From positions 1 through 5,671 of the forward strand of contig JAEZZU010000267.1 in assembly GCA_023418355.1 (NCBI GenBank): a stretch of DNA of 5,671 bases, given 5' to 3'. The position numbers and the translations under genes are program-made. Source of the stretch: Pseudomonadota bacterium (GTDB lineage: Bacteria; Pseudomonadota; Gammaproteobacteria; Burkholderiales; Burkholderiaceae_C). The notes under the pieces are model-generated. The model was not told the origin of the DNA. It saw only the letters and a program-made list of their open reading frames with translations, and ran no database searches. This document shows, one piece after another, positions 1 through 5,620 of this stretch. Within the stretch, counting starts at the first letter, position 1. The number at the start of each line of letters is the position of its first letter.

Positions 1-134
1 TGAAGCGTACATACCAACCCTCCAAGACCAAGCGCGCTCGCACCCACGGTTTCCTGGTGCGCATGAAGACCAAGGGCGGCCGTGCCGTGATCAACGCACG
101 CCGCGCCAAGGGTCGCAAGCGTCTGGCCGTCTAA
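1..134 (+). CDS. rpmH: 50S ribosomal protein L34 (5' end lacks one base)
   Basis: L34 is a small, very basic protein of the large ribosomal subunit that contacts 23S rRNA. The window opens on the second base of the start codon, so the A of ATG is missing. Codon 2 (AAG) begins at base 3 and the stop TAA is at 132-134, giving the usual 44 residues. The protein opens KRTYQPSKTKRARTHGF and ends RRAKGRKRLAV, and this QPSKTKR / HGF / RAKGRKRL pattern is diagnostic of L34. About a third of the residues are Lys or Arg. Its promoter and ribosome binding site lie outside the window. rnpA follows 61 bases after the stop, the classic bacterial rpmH-rnpA order, so they are probably co-transcribed. Confidence 0.98.
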   Translation, partial: KRTYQPSKTKRARTHGFLVRMKTKGGRAVINARRAKGRKRLAV

Positions 135-195
135 GGACAGCCAGCTTGGCCGACTGCCTGACACCATTACCTGCTTGCTGGCAGGGCGTGCTGTG

Positions 196-714
196 ATGCA
201 ACGGCTGAAGACGCGCTCCCAATTTCAGGCGACCATGTCCGGGGGAATCGTTTCCCGGACGCCGCACTTTGCTTTGCACCGTCTGGTGCTCAGCGAAGCC
301 GATGTCGTCAAGGACGCTGAGCCAACAGGGCCCGGTGCAACGCTCGCAGAGCAGGCACCGCAGGCCCTGTTTGTCGTGCCCGGGTGCAAGACACCCCAGG
401 TGTGGATAGGCTGCATGGCCCCCAAGCGCTGGGCCAAGTGCTCCGTGACACGTCATCTGATCAAGCGTCAGGTCTATGCCATCACCTGTGAGGTGCAGGC
501 ACAGTTGCAGGCCCTGCCGGCAGCTGCCTACGTGGTGCGCCTGCGCGCGGGTTTCGACCGCAAGCAATTCATCAGTGCCAGCTCCGAGCCGCTCAAGCGC
601 GCCGTGCGCGCCGAGCTGCAGCAGCTGCTGGCACATGCCACGCGGCGCAAGCACAGTCCTGCGCCCAAGCAGACACAGCCCGTCGCAGAAGCGGCGGCAC
701 CAGGGCCAGGGTAG
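196..714 (+). CDS. rnpA: Ribonuclease P protein component
   Basis: This is the protein subunit of RNase P. It helps the catalytic RNA (rnpB) bind pre-tRNA and remove the 5' leader. The chosen ATG at 196 gives 172 residues starting MQRLKTRSQF, which matches the family's opening L-K-x-R-x-x-F. TTG at 175 and GTG at 193 are in-frame alternatives. No strong Shine-Dalgarno precedes the ATG; GGCAGGG at 180-186 is the best candidate. The RNA-binding core spans about residues 68-95 (QVWIGCMAPKRWAKCSVTR then HLIKRQVY). The family RNR motif (R-N-x-x-K-R) appears as RHLIKR at 86-91, with His where Asn is usual. Against the roughly 119-residue E. coli protein there is an insertion at about 31-62 and a Pro/Ala-rich tail after about 150. 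Position after rpmH and before yidD supports the call. Confidence 0.93.
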   Translation: MQRLKTRSQFQATMSGGIVSRTPHFALHRLVLSEADVVKDAEPTGPGATLAEQAPQALFVVPGCKTPQVWIGCMAPKRWAKCSVTRHLIKRQVYAITCEVQAQLQALPAAAYVVRLRAGFDRKQFISASSEPLKRAVRAELQQLLAHATRRKHSPAPKQTQPVAEAAAPGPG

Positions 715-718
715 GCGC

Positions 719-991
719 ATGATGAAGGCACTGCTCATGGCGATAGTGCGCGGATACCGTCTGCTGCTGAGCCCATGGCTGGGCTCTGCCTGCCGCTTTG
801 AGCCGACCTGCTCTGCCTATTCCCTGCAGGCCCTGGAACGACACGGCGCCGCAGCCGGTTCTTATCTGACGCTGCGGCGACTGGTACGCTGTCACCCGTG
901 GTGTGATGGAGGGCATGATCCCGTGCCTGAAAATGCGCCCAAGCTGTTTACTGCTTTGACCTCCTCTTCCTCACCAAAGAAGTCTTCATGA
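719..991 (+). CDS. yidD: YidD membrane protein insertion efficiency factor
   Basis: YidD is a small protein associated with the inner face of the cytoplasmic membrane that aids YidC/Sec-dependent insertion of membrane proteins. The 90 residues carry the family signature. An amphipathic, hydrophobic N-terminus (MMKALLMAIVRGYRLLLSPW) is followed by C25-R-F-E-P-T-C31-S-x-Y34, then R57-C58-H59-P60-W61-C62 and GGHDPVP at 65-71. The four conserved cysteines are present. The C-terminus after about 76 is a low-complexity Ser/Lys tail. Two consecutive ATG codons (719 and 722) could start it; 719 is used because it is first and G-rich sequence (AGGGCCAGGG) lies just upstream. It begins 4 bases after the rnpA stop, and its TGA overlaps the yidC ATG (ATGA at 988-991), so translational coupling is likely. 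Confidence 0.96.
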   Translation: MMKALLMAIVRGYRLLLSPWLGSACRFEPTCSAYSLQALERHGAAAGSYLTLRRLVRCHPWCDGGHDPVPENAPKLFTALTSSSSPKKSS

Positions 992-2694
992 ACGACATTC
1001 GCCGCACCATACTGTGGGTGATATTTGGTTTCTCCATAGTGCTGCTATGGGACCAATGGCAAATCCACAATGGCAGACCTGCCACGTTTTTCCCATCTCC
1101 GGCGCCTGCAACGGCTGCTGCGCCAGCGCAGGACAAGCCTGCGGATGTGCCTGAAGTCAGCGCTCAGACCAATCCTGGTGCTGTAGAGCTGCCCGGCCTG
1201 CCTGAGACTGCCCCTGTAGTTCGCGAGAAAGTCACGGTCTCTACCGATGTGCTGCGTCTGACCTTTGACGGCCAGGGCGGTGCAGTGGTGAACGCCGAGC
1301 TGCTGGACTACGCACAGAATGAAAACCAGAAGCAGCCTTTCGTGCTGTTTGAAGACAGCGCCAAGCGCGTCTATGTGGCACAGACAGGTCTGGTGGGCGG
1401 TGACTTCCCTACCCACAAGACGGTGATGAACCTGCTGCCTGGCGACCGTGAACTCAAGGACGGCCAGGACGAGCTGCAGGTGCGCTTTGAATCGCCCGAG
1501 CAGGGCGGCGTGAAGCTGATCAAGACCTTTACGCTCAAGCGCGGCTCCTACGCCATTGGCGTGAAACACGAAGTGGTCAACACAGGCAGCGCTGCCGTGA
1601 CCCCTCAGCTGTACCTGCAGCTGATGCGTGATGGCACACACGAAGGTGCCGACAGCGCTTTCTACTCCACCTACACCGGCCCTGCTTTCTATTCGGACGA
1701 GCAGAAGTTCCAGAAGGTGTCCTTTGAGGACATCACCAAGGACAAGGCCAGCTTCCAGGAAACCTCCAACAGCGGCTACGTGGCCATGGTGCAGCACTAC
1801 TTCGCCAGCGCATGGCTGCTGGGTGAAGGCATCTACCGCGACAACTTTGCCCGCAAGGTGGGCAACGACCTGTTTGCTGCCGGCATGATCACGCCGCTGG
1901 GCACCATCCAGCCCGGCGAGACCAAGGCGCTGGACGCACGTCTGTTCGCCGGCCCTCAGCTGGAAAAGGTGCTGGAAGCACTGACCCCCGGCCTGGAACT
2001 GGTCAAGGACTATGGCTGGCTGACCATTCTGGCCAAGCCCCTGTACTGGCTGCTGGACAAGATCCACGGCGTGCTGGGTAACTGGGGCTGGTCCATCGTA
2101 GGTCTGGTGCTGCTGCTGAAGATTCTGTTCTACTGGCTCAATGCCAAGGCCTATGCCTCCATGGCCAAGATGCGCGCGATCAACCCCCGCATCATGGAGA
2201 TGCGTGAGCGCCTCAAGAACAACCCCCAGCAGATGCAGCAGGAAATGATGCGCATCTATCGTGAGGAGAAGGTCAACCCCATGGGTGGCTGCTTCCCCAT
2301 CATGATCCAGATCCCTGTGTTCATTGCGCTGTACTGGGTGCTGCTGTCGTCCGTGGAAATCCGCCACGCCAGCTGGCTGTGGATTTCTGACCTGTCGGCC
2401 AAGGATCCCCTGTTCATCCTGCCTGTGCTGATGCTGATGTCCACCATGCTGCAGACGGCCCTGAACCCTGTGCCGCCAGATCCCATGCAGGCCAAGATGA
2501 TGTGGATCATGCCGCTGATCTTCAGCGTGATGTTCTTCATGTTCCCCGCAGGTCTGGTGCTGTACTGGCTGACCAACAACATCCTGTCGATCGCCCAGCA
2601 GTGGATGATCAACAAGCGCATGGGTGTGCCACCCAAGTTCAACCTGCCTGACTTTTTGAAGAAAACGCCTGACAGCGCGAACAAGAAGAAATAA
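988..2694 (+). CDS. yidC: Membrane protein insertase YidC/Oxa1
   Basis: YidC inserts and folds inner-membrane proteins, alone or with SecYEG. The 568 residues fit the Gram-negative five-to-six-helix form. TM1 is about 6-22. A Pro/Ala-rich linker (36-70) leads to the large periplasmic beta-sandwich (about 75-340). The insertase core has TM2 at about 362-384, a cytoplasmic hairpin (about 386-430, MAKMRAINPRIMEMRERL), TM3 at about 433-453 beginning NPMGGCFP (430-437), TM4 at about 475-491, and the last helices at about 504-537 (MPLIFSVMFFMFPAGLVLYW). K378 aligns with Arg366 of E. coli, the positive charge in the hydrophilic groove; lysine here is, to my knowledge, usual in this lineage. The tail is basic (ends SANKKK), as expected for ribosome contact. 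The start overlaps the yidD stop and begins MNDIRRTILW, as in relatives. A terminator follows. Confidence 0.98.
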   Translation: MNDIRRTILWVIFGFSIVLLWDQWQIHNGRPATFFPSPAPATAAAPAQDKPADVPEVSAQTNPGAVELPGLPETAPVVREKVTVSTDVLRLTFDGQGGAVVNAELLDYAQNENQKQPFVLFEDSAKRVYVAQTGLVGGDFPTHKTVMNLLPGDRELKDGQDELQVRFESPEQGGVKLIKTFTLKRGSYAIGVKHEVVNTGSAAVTPQLYLQLMRDGTHEGADSAFYSTYTGPAFYSDEQKFQKVSFEDITKDKASFQETSNSGYVAMVQHYFASAWLLGEGIYRDNFARKVGNDLFAAGMITPLGTIQPGETKALDARLFAGPQLEKVLEALTPGLELVKDYGWLTILAKPLYWLLDKIHGVLGNWGWSIVGLVLLLKILFYWLNAKAYASMAKMRAINPRIMEMRERLKNNPQQMQQEMMRIYREEKVNPMGGCFPIMIQIPVFIALYWVLLSSVEIRHASWLWISDLSAKDPLFILPVLMLMSTMLQTALNPVPPDPMQAKMMWIMPLIFSVMFFMFPAGLVLYWLTNNILSIAQQWMINKRMGVPPKFNLPDFLKKTPDSANKKK

Positions 2695-2721
2695 TCAGCC
2701 CTTGCGCTGAGAGAAAGCATC

Positions 2722-2750
2722 AGGGGCCGCGCAAGCGGCCCTTGTTCTTT
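2722..2750 (+). terminator. Rho-independent terminator after yidC
   Basis: A 7-bp GC stem, GGGCCGC (2724-2730) with GCGGCCC (2735-2741), closes a GCAA loop of the stable GNRA class. Two further pairs (G-T, A-T) extend its base. A T-rich tract, TTGTTCTTT (2742-2750), follows at once. It lies 27 bases after the yidC stop and should end the rpmH-rnpA-yidD-yidC transcript, leaving mnmE as a separate unit. Confidence 0.9.
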
Positions 2751-2888
2751 CAAAACAAGAGCGTTTAGCGCTGGTGTACTCTAGATTTCAGATAGAAAAC
2801 ATGCTGAAAACCAGTGCAGACAAGCGCAAAGCGCTCCTGTTTTGAAGGAAAGCTGCCGCAGCGGCAGCCCAACATAGGATGACCAGCC
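2751..2888 (+). promoter_or_regulatory. mnmE leader with small hairpins and ribosome binding site
   Basis: This is the non-coding stretch between the yidC terminator and mnmE. It holds a short inverted repeat AGCGC-aaa-GCGCT (2823-2835) and a GC-rich one, GCTGCCG (2852-2858) with CGGCAGC (2862-2868), which ends 7 bases before the AGGA ribosome binding site (2876-2879). The ATG follows at 2889. The promoter of mnmE should lie here because a terminator precedes it. I could not resolve a convincing -35/-10 pair; the best -10-like string is TAGATT (2782-2787) without a good partner. Any regulatory role of the hairpins is inference. Confidence 0.35.
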
Positions 2889-4331
2889 ATGCTTGCGCGC
2901 CATAACGATCCCATCGTCGCCATTGCCACAGCCCCCGGACGCGGGGCCGTCGGCATTGTGCGTGTCTCCGGAAAGCAGCTGGCAGACTTTGTGCGCCACC
3001 TGCTGGGCAAGGCCCTCAAGCCCCGCGAGGCCACGTACCTGCCCTTCCGGGATGGCAAGGGCGCACCCATTGACCACGGTCTGGCCATCTACTTTCCCGG
3101 CCCCAACAGCTACACCGGCGAAGACGTGCTGGAACTGCAGGCCCACGGCGGCCCCGTGGTGCTGCAGCTGCTGCTGGCGCGCTGCCTGGAAGCCGCGCAG
3201 GCACGCACCGACGCCGATGCCCCCGTGCTGCCCGGCCTGCGTCTGGCCGAGCCCGGCGAGTTCACCCAGCGCGCCTTCATGAACGACAAGATCGACCTGG
3301 CCCAGGCCGAGGCGATTGCCGACCTGATCGACGCCAGCACCGAAGCCGCCGCGCGCAGCGCCAGCCGTTCGCTCTCGGGTGAGTTTTCGCGCGAAATCCG
3401 CGAACTGCGTGATGCCTTGGTGCACCTGCGCATGCTGGTCGAAGCCACGCTGGACTTCCCCGAAGAAGAAATCGACTTTCTGCAAAAGGCCGATGCCTAT
3501 GGCCAGCTGGACAATCTGCGCGATCAGCTGGGTCTGGTCTTGGCCCGCACGCAACAGGGCGCGCTGCTGCGCGAAGGCATCAAGGTGGTGATTGCGGGCC
3601 AGCCCAATGCGGGCAAGAGTTCGCTGCTCAATGCACTGGCCGGGGCGGAACTGGCCATCGTCACCCCGATTGCCGGCACCACACGCGACAAGGTGCAGCA
3701 AACCATCCAGATCGATGGCGTGCCCCTGCATGTGATTGACACCGCCGGCCTGCGTGACAGCGACGACGAGGTGGAGCGCATCGGCATCGCGCGCGCCTGG
3801 GACGAGATTGCTGCGGCCGATGCCGTGCTGTTCCTGCACGACCTCTCGCGCATGCAGGAGGCCGACTATGTGGCGGCGGACCTGGACATTGCCCAGACGC
3901 TGGCCGAGCGCATTGCGCCCAATATTCCGGTGATCGACCTGTGGAACAAGACGGACCTTGCCGCGCCCGGGGCGAACATGCAGACGCTGGCCCCTTTGGC
4001 AGGCCGCAAGGGCACGGAGGAAAGTCTGAGCCTGTCCGCACGCACAGGCGACGGTCTGGATGCTGTGCGCAAGCGCCTGCTGCAGGTGGCAGGCTGGCAG
4101 TCGGCCGCCGAAGGCCTGTACATCGCGCGTGCTCGCCATGTGGAAGCCCTGCAGGCCGTGGGCGCGCACCTCGACGAAGCCCACGCCCAGCTGAACGTGC
4201 CAGGCCCGGCGCTGGACATCCTGGCCGAAGAGCTGCGCCTGGCGCAGACCGCGCTCAACAGCATCACGGGCGAGTTCACCTCGGACGATCTGCTGGGGGT
4301 GATCTTCTCCAGCTTCTGTATTGGCAAGTAA
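2889..4331 (+). CDS. mnmE: tRNA uridine-5-carboxymethylaminomethyl(34) synthesis GTPase MnmE
   Basis: MnmE (TrmE) is a K+-activated GTPase. With MnmG it installs the (carboxymethyl)aminomethyl group on wobble uridine 34 of certain tRNAs, using methylene-tetrahydrofolate. The 480 residues show the N-terminal folate-binding domain (about 1-120, opening DPIVAIATAPGRGAVGIVR), the helical domain with EPGEFTQRAFMNDKIDLAQ (121-139), and an inserted G domain. The G motifs are G1 GQPNAGKS (237-244), G2 GTTRD (263-267), G3 DTAG (284-287), G4 NKTD (353-356) and a G5-like SAR (383-385). N240 sits at the potassium-binding Asn position. The C-terminal FCIGK (476-480) carries the conserved Cys477. The protein is slightly longer than the 454-residue E. 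coli one, partly from an Ala/Pro-rich insert near 101-117. AGGA at 2876-2879 supports the ATG at 2889. Confidence 0.98.
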   Translation: MLARHNDPIVAIATAPGRGAVGIVRVSGKQLADFVRHLLGKALKPREATYLPFRDGKGAPIDHGLAIYFPGPNSYTGEDVLELQAHGGPVVLQLLLARCLEAAQARTDADAPVLPGLRLAEPGEFTQRAFMNDKIDLAQAEAIADLIDASTEAAARSASRSLSGEFSREIRELRDALVHLRMLVEATLDFPEEEIDFLQKADAYGQLDNLRDQLGLVLARTQQGALLREGIKVVIAGQPNAGKSSLLNALAGAELAIVTPIAGTTRDKVQQTIQIDGVPLHVIDTAGLRDSDDEVERIGIARAWDEIAAADAVLFLHDLSRMQEADYVAADLDIAQTLAERIAPNIPVIDLWNKTDLAAPGANMQTLAPLAGRKGTEESLSLSARTGDGLDAVRKRLLQVAGWQSAAEGLYIARARHVEALQAVGAHLDEAHAQLNVPGPALDILAEELRLAQTALNSITGEFTSDDLLGVIFSSFCIGK

Positions 4332-4375
4332 GCCCCATACAGCCGCTGCCGCCCTATTTGAAACCCAGTATTTTC

Positions 4376-4427
4376 AAGCGCCAGCAGCTATTGTTTGGAT
4401 AGCTTCTGGCTGGTATGCCGCAGCCAG
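4376..4427. repeat. Palindromic segment at the convergent mnmE/isomerase ends
   Basis: Two overlapping inverted repeats can form alternative hairpins. The first pairs GCCAG (4380-4384) and AGCTAT (4386-4391) with ATAGCT (4399-4404) and CTGGC (4406-4410) around a TGTTTGG-type loop, with one C/T mismatch. The second pairs CTGGCTG (4406-4412) with CAGCCAG (4421-4427). The segment overlaps the last codons and stop of the minus-strand gene. It resembles short dispersed palindromes (AAGCGC-n-AGCAGCTAT type) that I recall from Comamonadaceae intergenic regions, but that match is from memory. No T tract follows on either strand, so it is not a standard intrinsic terminator. Confidence 0.45.
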
Positions 4428-5215
4428 CCCAGCCCCTGACTGGTTCCGGCACGTGGGCGGTACTCACAGCCCACCCAGCCCTCATAGCCCAGCGCATCGA
4501 GCACGCCGAACAGGTAGTCGTAGTTCAGTTCGCCCACATCGGGCTCATGGCGCTCGGGCACGCCTGCAATCTGGATGTGGCCCACACGCCCCGTTGGCAG
4601 GTACTGGCGCAGCTTCATGGCCACATCACCTTCCACAATCTGGCAGTGGTACAGATCCATCTGTACCTTGAGGTTGGGCGCTGCCACCAGCTGCACCAGC
4701 TGGTGCGCCTGAGCCTGCGTCTGTAGGAAGTAGCCCGGCATGTCACGACCATTGATGGGCTCGATCAGCACCTCCACCCCCGCATCAGCCGCGGCCTGTG
4801 CTGCCCAGCGCAGATTGCTCAGCGCCGTATCTTCCAGCAGCTTGCGCGGCGCGCCTTCCGGCGCAAAACCGCTCATCAGGTGAATGCGCGGACAGCGCAG
4901 CGCTCGTGCGTAACGCAGTGCCTGCAGTACGCCCGCCTGAAACACCTGCTCCTGCCCCGGCAGGCACAGTGTGCCGCGCTGGCCTGCCTCCCAGGCCGCC
5001 ACCATGGCCTCAGGCGTTGCCCCGCCGGGCGGGGCATTGAACAGCACCTGCTGCAAGCCCGCCTGCGCCAGCGCATCGGCCAGCACTTCGGGCGCGTAGG
5101 CATAAGGGAAGAGGTATTCCACCGCCGCAAAACCGTCTTCTGCGGCCGCAGCAAAGCGGTCCAGAAACGGCAGCTCGGTGTACATCAGCGACAGGTTGGC
5201 AGCAAAACGTGGCAT
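4388..5215 (-). CDS. hyi: Hydroxypyruvate isomerase-like TIM-barrel protein
   Basis: The gene likely encodes a cofactor-free aldose-ketose isomerase of the AP-endonuclease-2 TIM-barrel fold. Hyi interconverts hydroxypyruvate and tartronate semialdehyde in glyoxylate/glycolate use; the close relative OtnI acts on 2-oxo-tetronates and cannot be excluded. The 275 residues (E. coli Hyi about 258) open MPRFAANLSLMYTELPFLDR and follow Hyi throughout: GF-AAVEYLFPY (28-38), LIEPIN (150-155), MDLYH (186-190), GHIQIA (212-217), GELNYDYLF (228-236) and GWVGCEYRP (246-254). The predicted catalytic and metal residues E152, D187, H213, Q215 and E251 are all present. The usual partners gcl and glxR are absent from the window. 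It converges on mnmE with 56 bases between stops. The start rests on the conserved N-terminus, as no clear Shine-Dalgarno is seen. Its stop and tail (SQKLSKQ) fall in a palindromic repeat. Confidence 0.85.
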   Translation of the reverse strand: MPRFAANLSLMYTELPFLDRFAAAAEDGFAAVEYLFPYAYAPEVLADALAQAGLQQVLFNAPPGGATPEAMVAAWEAGQRGTLCLPGQEQVFQAGVLQALRYARALRCPRIHLMSGFAPEGAPRKLLEDTALSNLRWAAQAAADAGVEVLIEPINGRDMPGYFLQTQAQAHQLVQLVAAPNLKVQMDLYHCQIVEGDVAMKLRQYLPTGRVGHIQIAGVPERHEPDVGELNYDYLFGVLDALGYEGWVGCEYRPRAGTSQGLGWLRHTSQKLSKQ

Positions 5216-5261
5216 GGCGGCATTATGGAAACAGCGAGGTCACGCGTCTGTCACACTGGTT
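5216..5261. other. Short remaining upstream region of the isomerase gene
   Basis: Only 46 bases separate the isomerase start from the left TA of the adjoining element. Read on the minus strand, the stretch contains CATAAT (5227-5222), a good -10 match, but it lies only 6 bases from the ATG and has no -35 at proper spacing. Any native promoter here may have been split or displaced by the insertion. No other structure was seen. Confidence 0.4.
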
Positions 5262-5293
5262 TAGGGCGTGTTCACGTAAACATTGGGTTCGCG
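5262..5293 (+). repeat. Left terminal inverted repeat of the MITE-like element
   Basis: Reading inward: TAGGGCGTGTTCACGTAAAC, then ATTGGGTTCGCG. Against the complement of the right end, the blocks TAGG, CGTGTTCAC, TAAA, TTGGG and TTCGCG are identical. The differences are G/A, G/A, C/G, A/C and a missing AA. The internal string GTTCACGTAAAC is itself a near-palindrome, a possible protein-binding site. Confidence 0.8.
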
Positions 5294-5392
5294 CAGCCAC
5301 GACAAGGCTGTCAATGCGCGACGCACGGTGCAGCGCGGGTGTCCACCCGCGCAAGACGGGCAACAAAGCAGGGGCGGCCTTGTCGTGGCTGC
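5293..5392. repeat. Internal hairpin A with 16-bp perfect arms
   Basis: GCAGCCACGACAAGGC (5293-5308) is perfectly complementary to GCCTTGTCGTGGCTGC (5377-5392), and G-T and G-C pairs (5309-5311 with 5374-5376) extend the stem inward. Within its loop a second, very GC-rich palindrome pairs GCGCGGGTG (5333-5341) with CACCCGCGC (5344-5352) across two bases. The result is a hairpin nested inside a hairpin. Confidence 0.85.
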
Positions 5393-5417
5393 CCCTGATA
5401 TTGAAATCACAAATGGG

Positions 5418-5515
5418 GTTGAAGGCTTGGGGCTGTCTGCGTTGTTGCGGCGGCTGGCAAGGCGCTAGGCATTGCTGCGCCACCGCGCCTAGCAGCCCAT
5501 CCCCAAGCCTTCAAC
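5418..5515. repeat. Internal hairpin B with 15-bp perfect arms
   Basis: GTTGAAGGCTTGGGG (5418-5432) is perfectly complementary to CCCCAAGCCTTCAAC (5501-5515). A nested stem, GCTAGGC (5464-5470) with GCCTAGC (5487-5493), lies inside. Alternative GGCGC/GCGCC pairing (5461-5465 with 5485-5489) is also possible. The arms share no sequence with hairpin A, so the two are not copies of each other. Confidence 0.85.
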
Positions 5516-5548
5516 GCGAATTCCCAAGCTTTATGTGAACACGTCCTA
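5515..5548 (-). repeat. Right terminal inverted repeat of the MITE-like element
   Basis: Read on the minus strand this end is TAGGACGTGTTCACATAAAG, then CTTGGGAATTCGCG, the counterpart of 5262-5293. It abuts hairpin B directly, sharing one base. Its outer TA (5547-5548) lies in a CCTAG context and is also the point where the next element appears to begin. Confidence 0.8.
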
Positions 5549-5593
5549 GTGTCCTGTCCTGTTAATTTATGGCATTAATCGTGCATGCCAATA

Positions 5594-5618
5594 CGGTATC
5601 TTGAGAACGGAGATACCG
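5594..5618 (+). promoter_or_regulatory. Hairpin overlapping the transposase ribosome binding site
   Basis: CGGTATCT (5594-5601) pairs perfectly with AGATACCG (5611-5618) around a 9-base loop. The Shine-Dalgarno GGAG (5609-5612) sits half in the loop and half in the 3' arm, 8 bases before the ATG at 5621. Such sequestering hairpins limit transposase translation from read-through transcripts in several insertion sequences; that role is inferred here. Confidence 0.6.
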
Positions 5619-5620
5619 CT

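Larger units (their letters stand above)
5262..5548. mobile_element. MITE-like element with TA boundaries and two internal hairpins
   Basis: This is a 283-base non-coding unit between two TA dinucleotides (5262-5263 and 5547-5548). Its ends are imperfect inverted repeats: reading inward from each end, 28 positions match across about 32, with four mismatches and a 2-base gap. Inside lie two large stem-loops side by side (5293-5392 and 5418-5515), joined by a 25-base linker, so nearly every base can pair with another part of the element. Both strands contain open frames across it, but none has a recognisable domain or a ribosome binding site. TA at both edges fits the target duplication of the IS630/Tc1-mariner group. 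It could be a MITE, the joined ends of a deleted insertion sequence, or a structured RNA. The family is not recognised. Confidence 0.7.

Noticed and set aside
135..195. GCCAGC/GCTGGC inverted repeat between rpmH and rnpA as a terminator
   Set aside because: Only 6 bp with a 31-base loop and no T tract; co-transcription is the usual arrangement.
1045..2367. Long minus-strand open frame (440 codons) opposite yidC
   Set aside because: It is a shadow of yidC codon bias, rich in His, Gln and Val without a domain. The plus-strand YidC match is complete.
2781..4184. Long minus-strand open frame (467 codons) opposite mnmE
   Set aside because: Same cause: its composition mirrors the reverse complement of mnmE codons, and all MnmE motifs are on the plus strand.
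4332..4412. Bidirectional terminator between mnmE and the isomerase gene
   Set aside because: Hairpins exist but no T-rich run follows on either strand, and the stem overlaps coding sequence. It was kept as a repeat instead.
5222..5227. CATAAT (minus strand) as a -10 box for the isomerase gene
   Set aside because: It lies 6 bases from the ATG with no -35 at 16-18 bases; it would require a leaderless message.
5209..5538. Open frames across the MITE-like element on both strands (for example 5223-5483 minus)
   Set aside because: They span terminal repeats and hairpin arms, have no ribosome binding site, and give no recognisable domain, so coding is unlikely.
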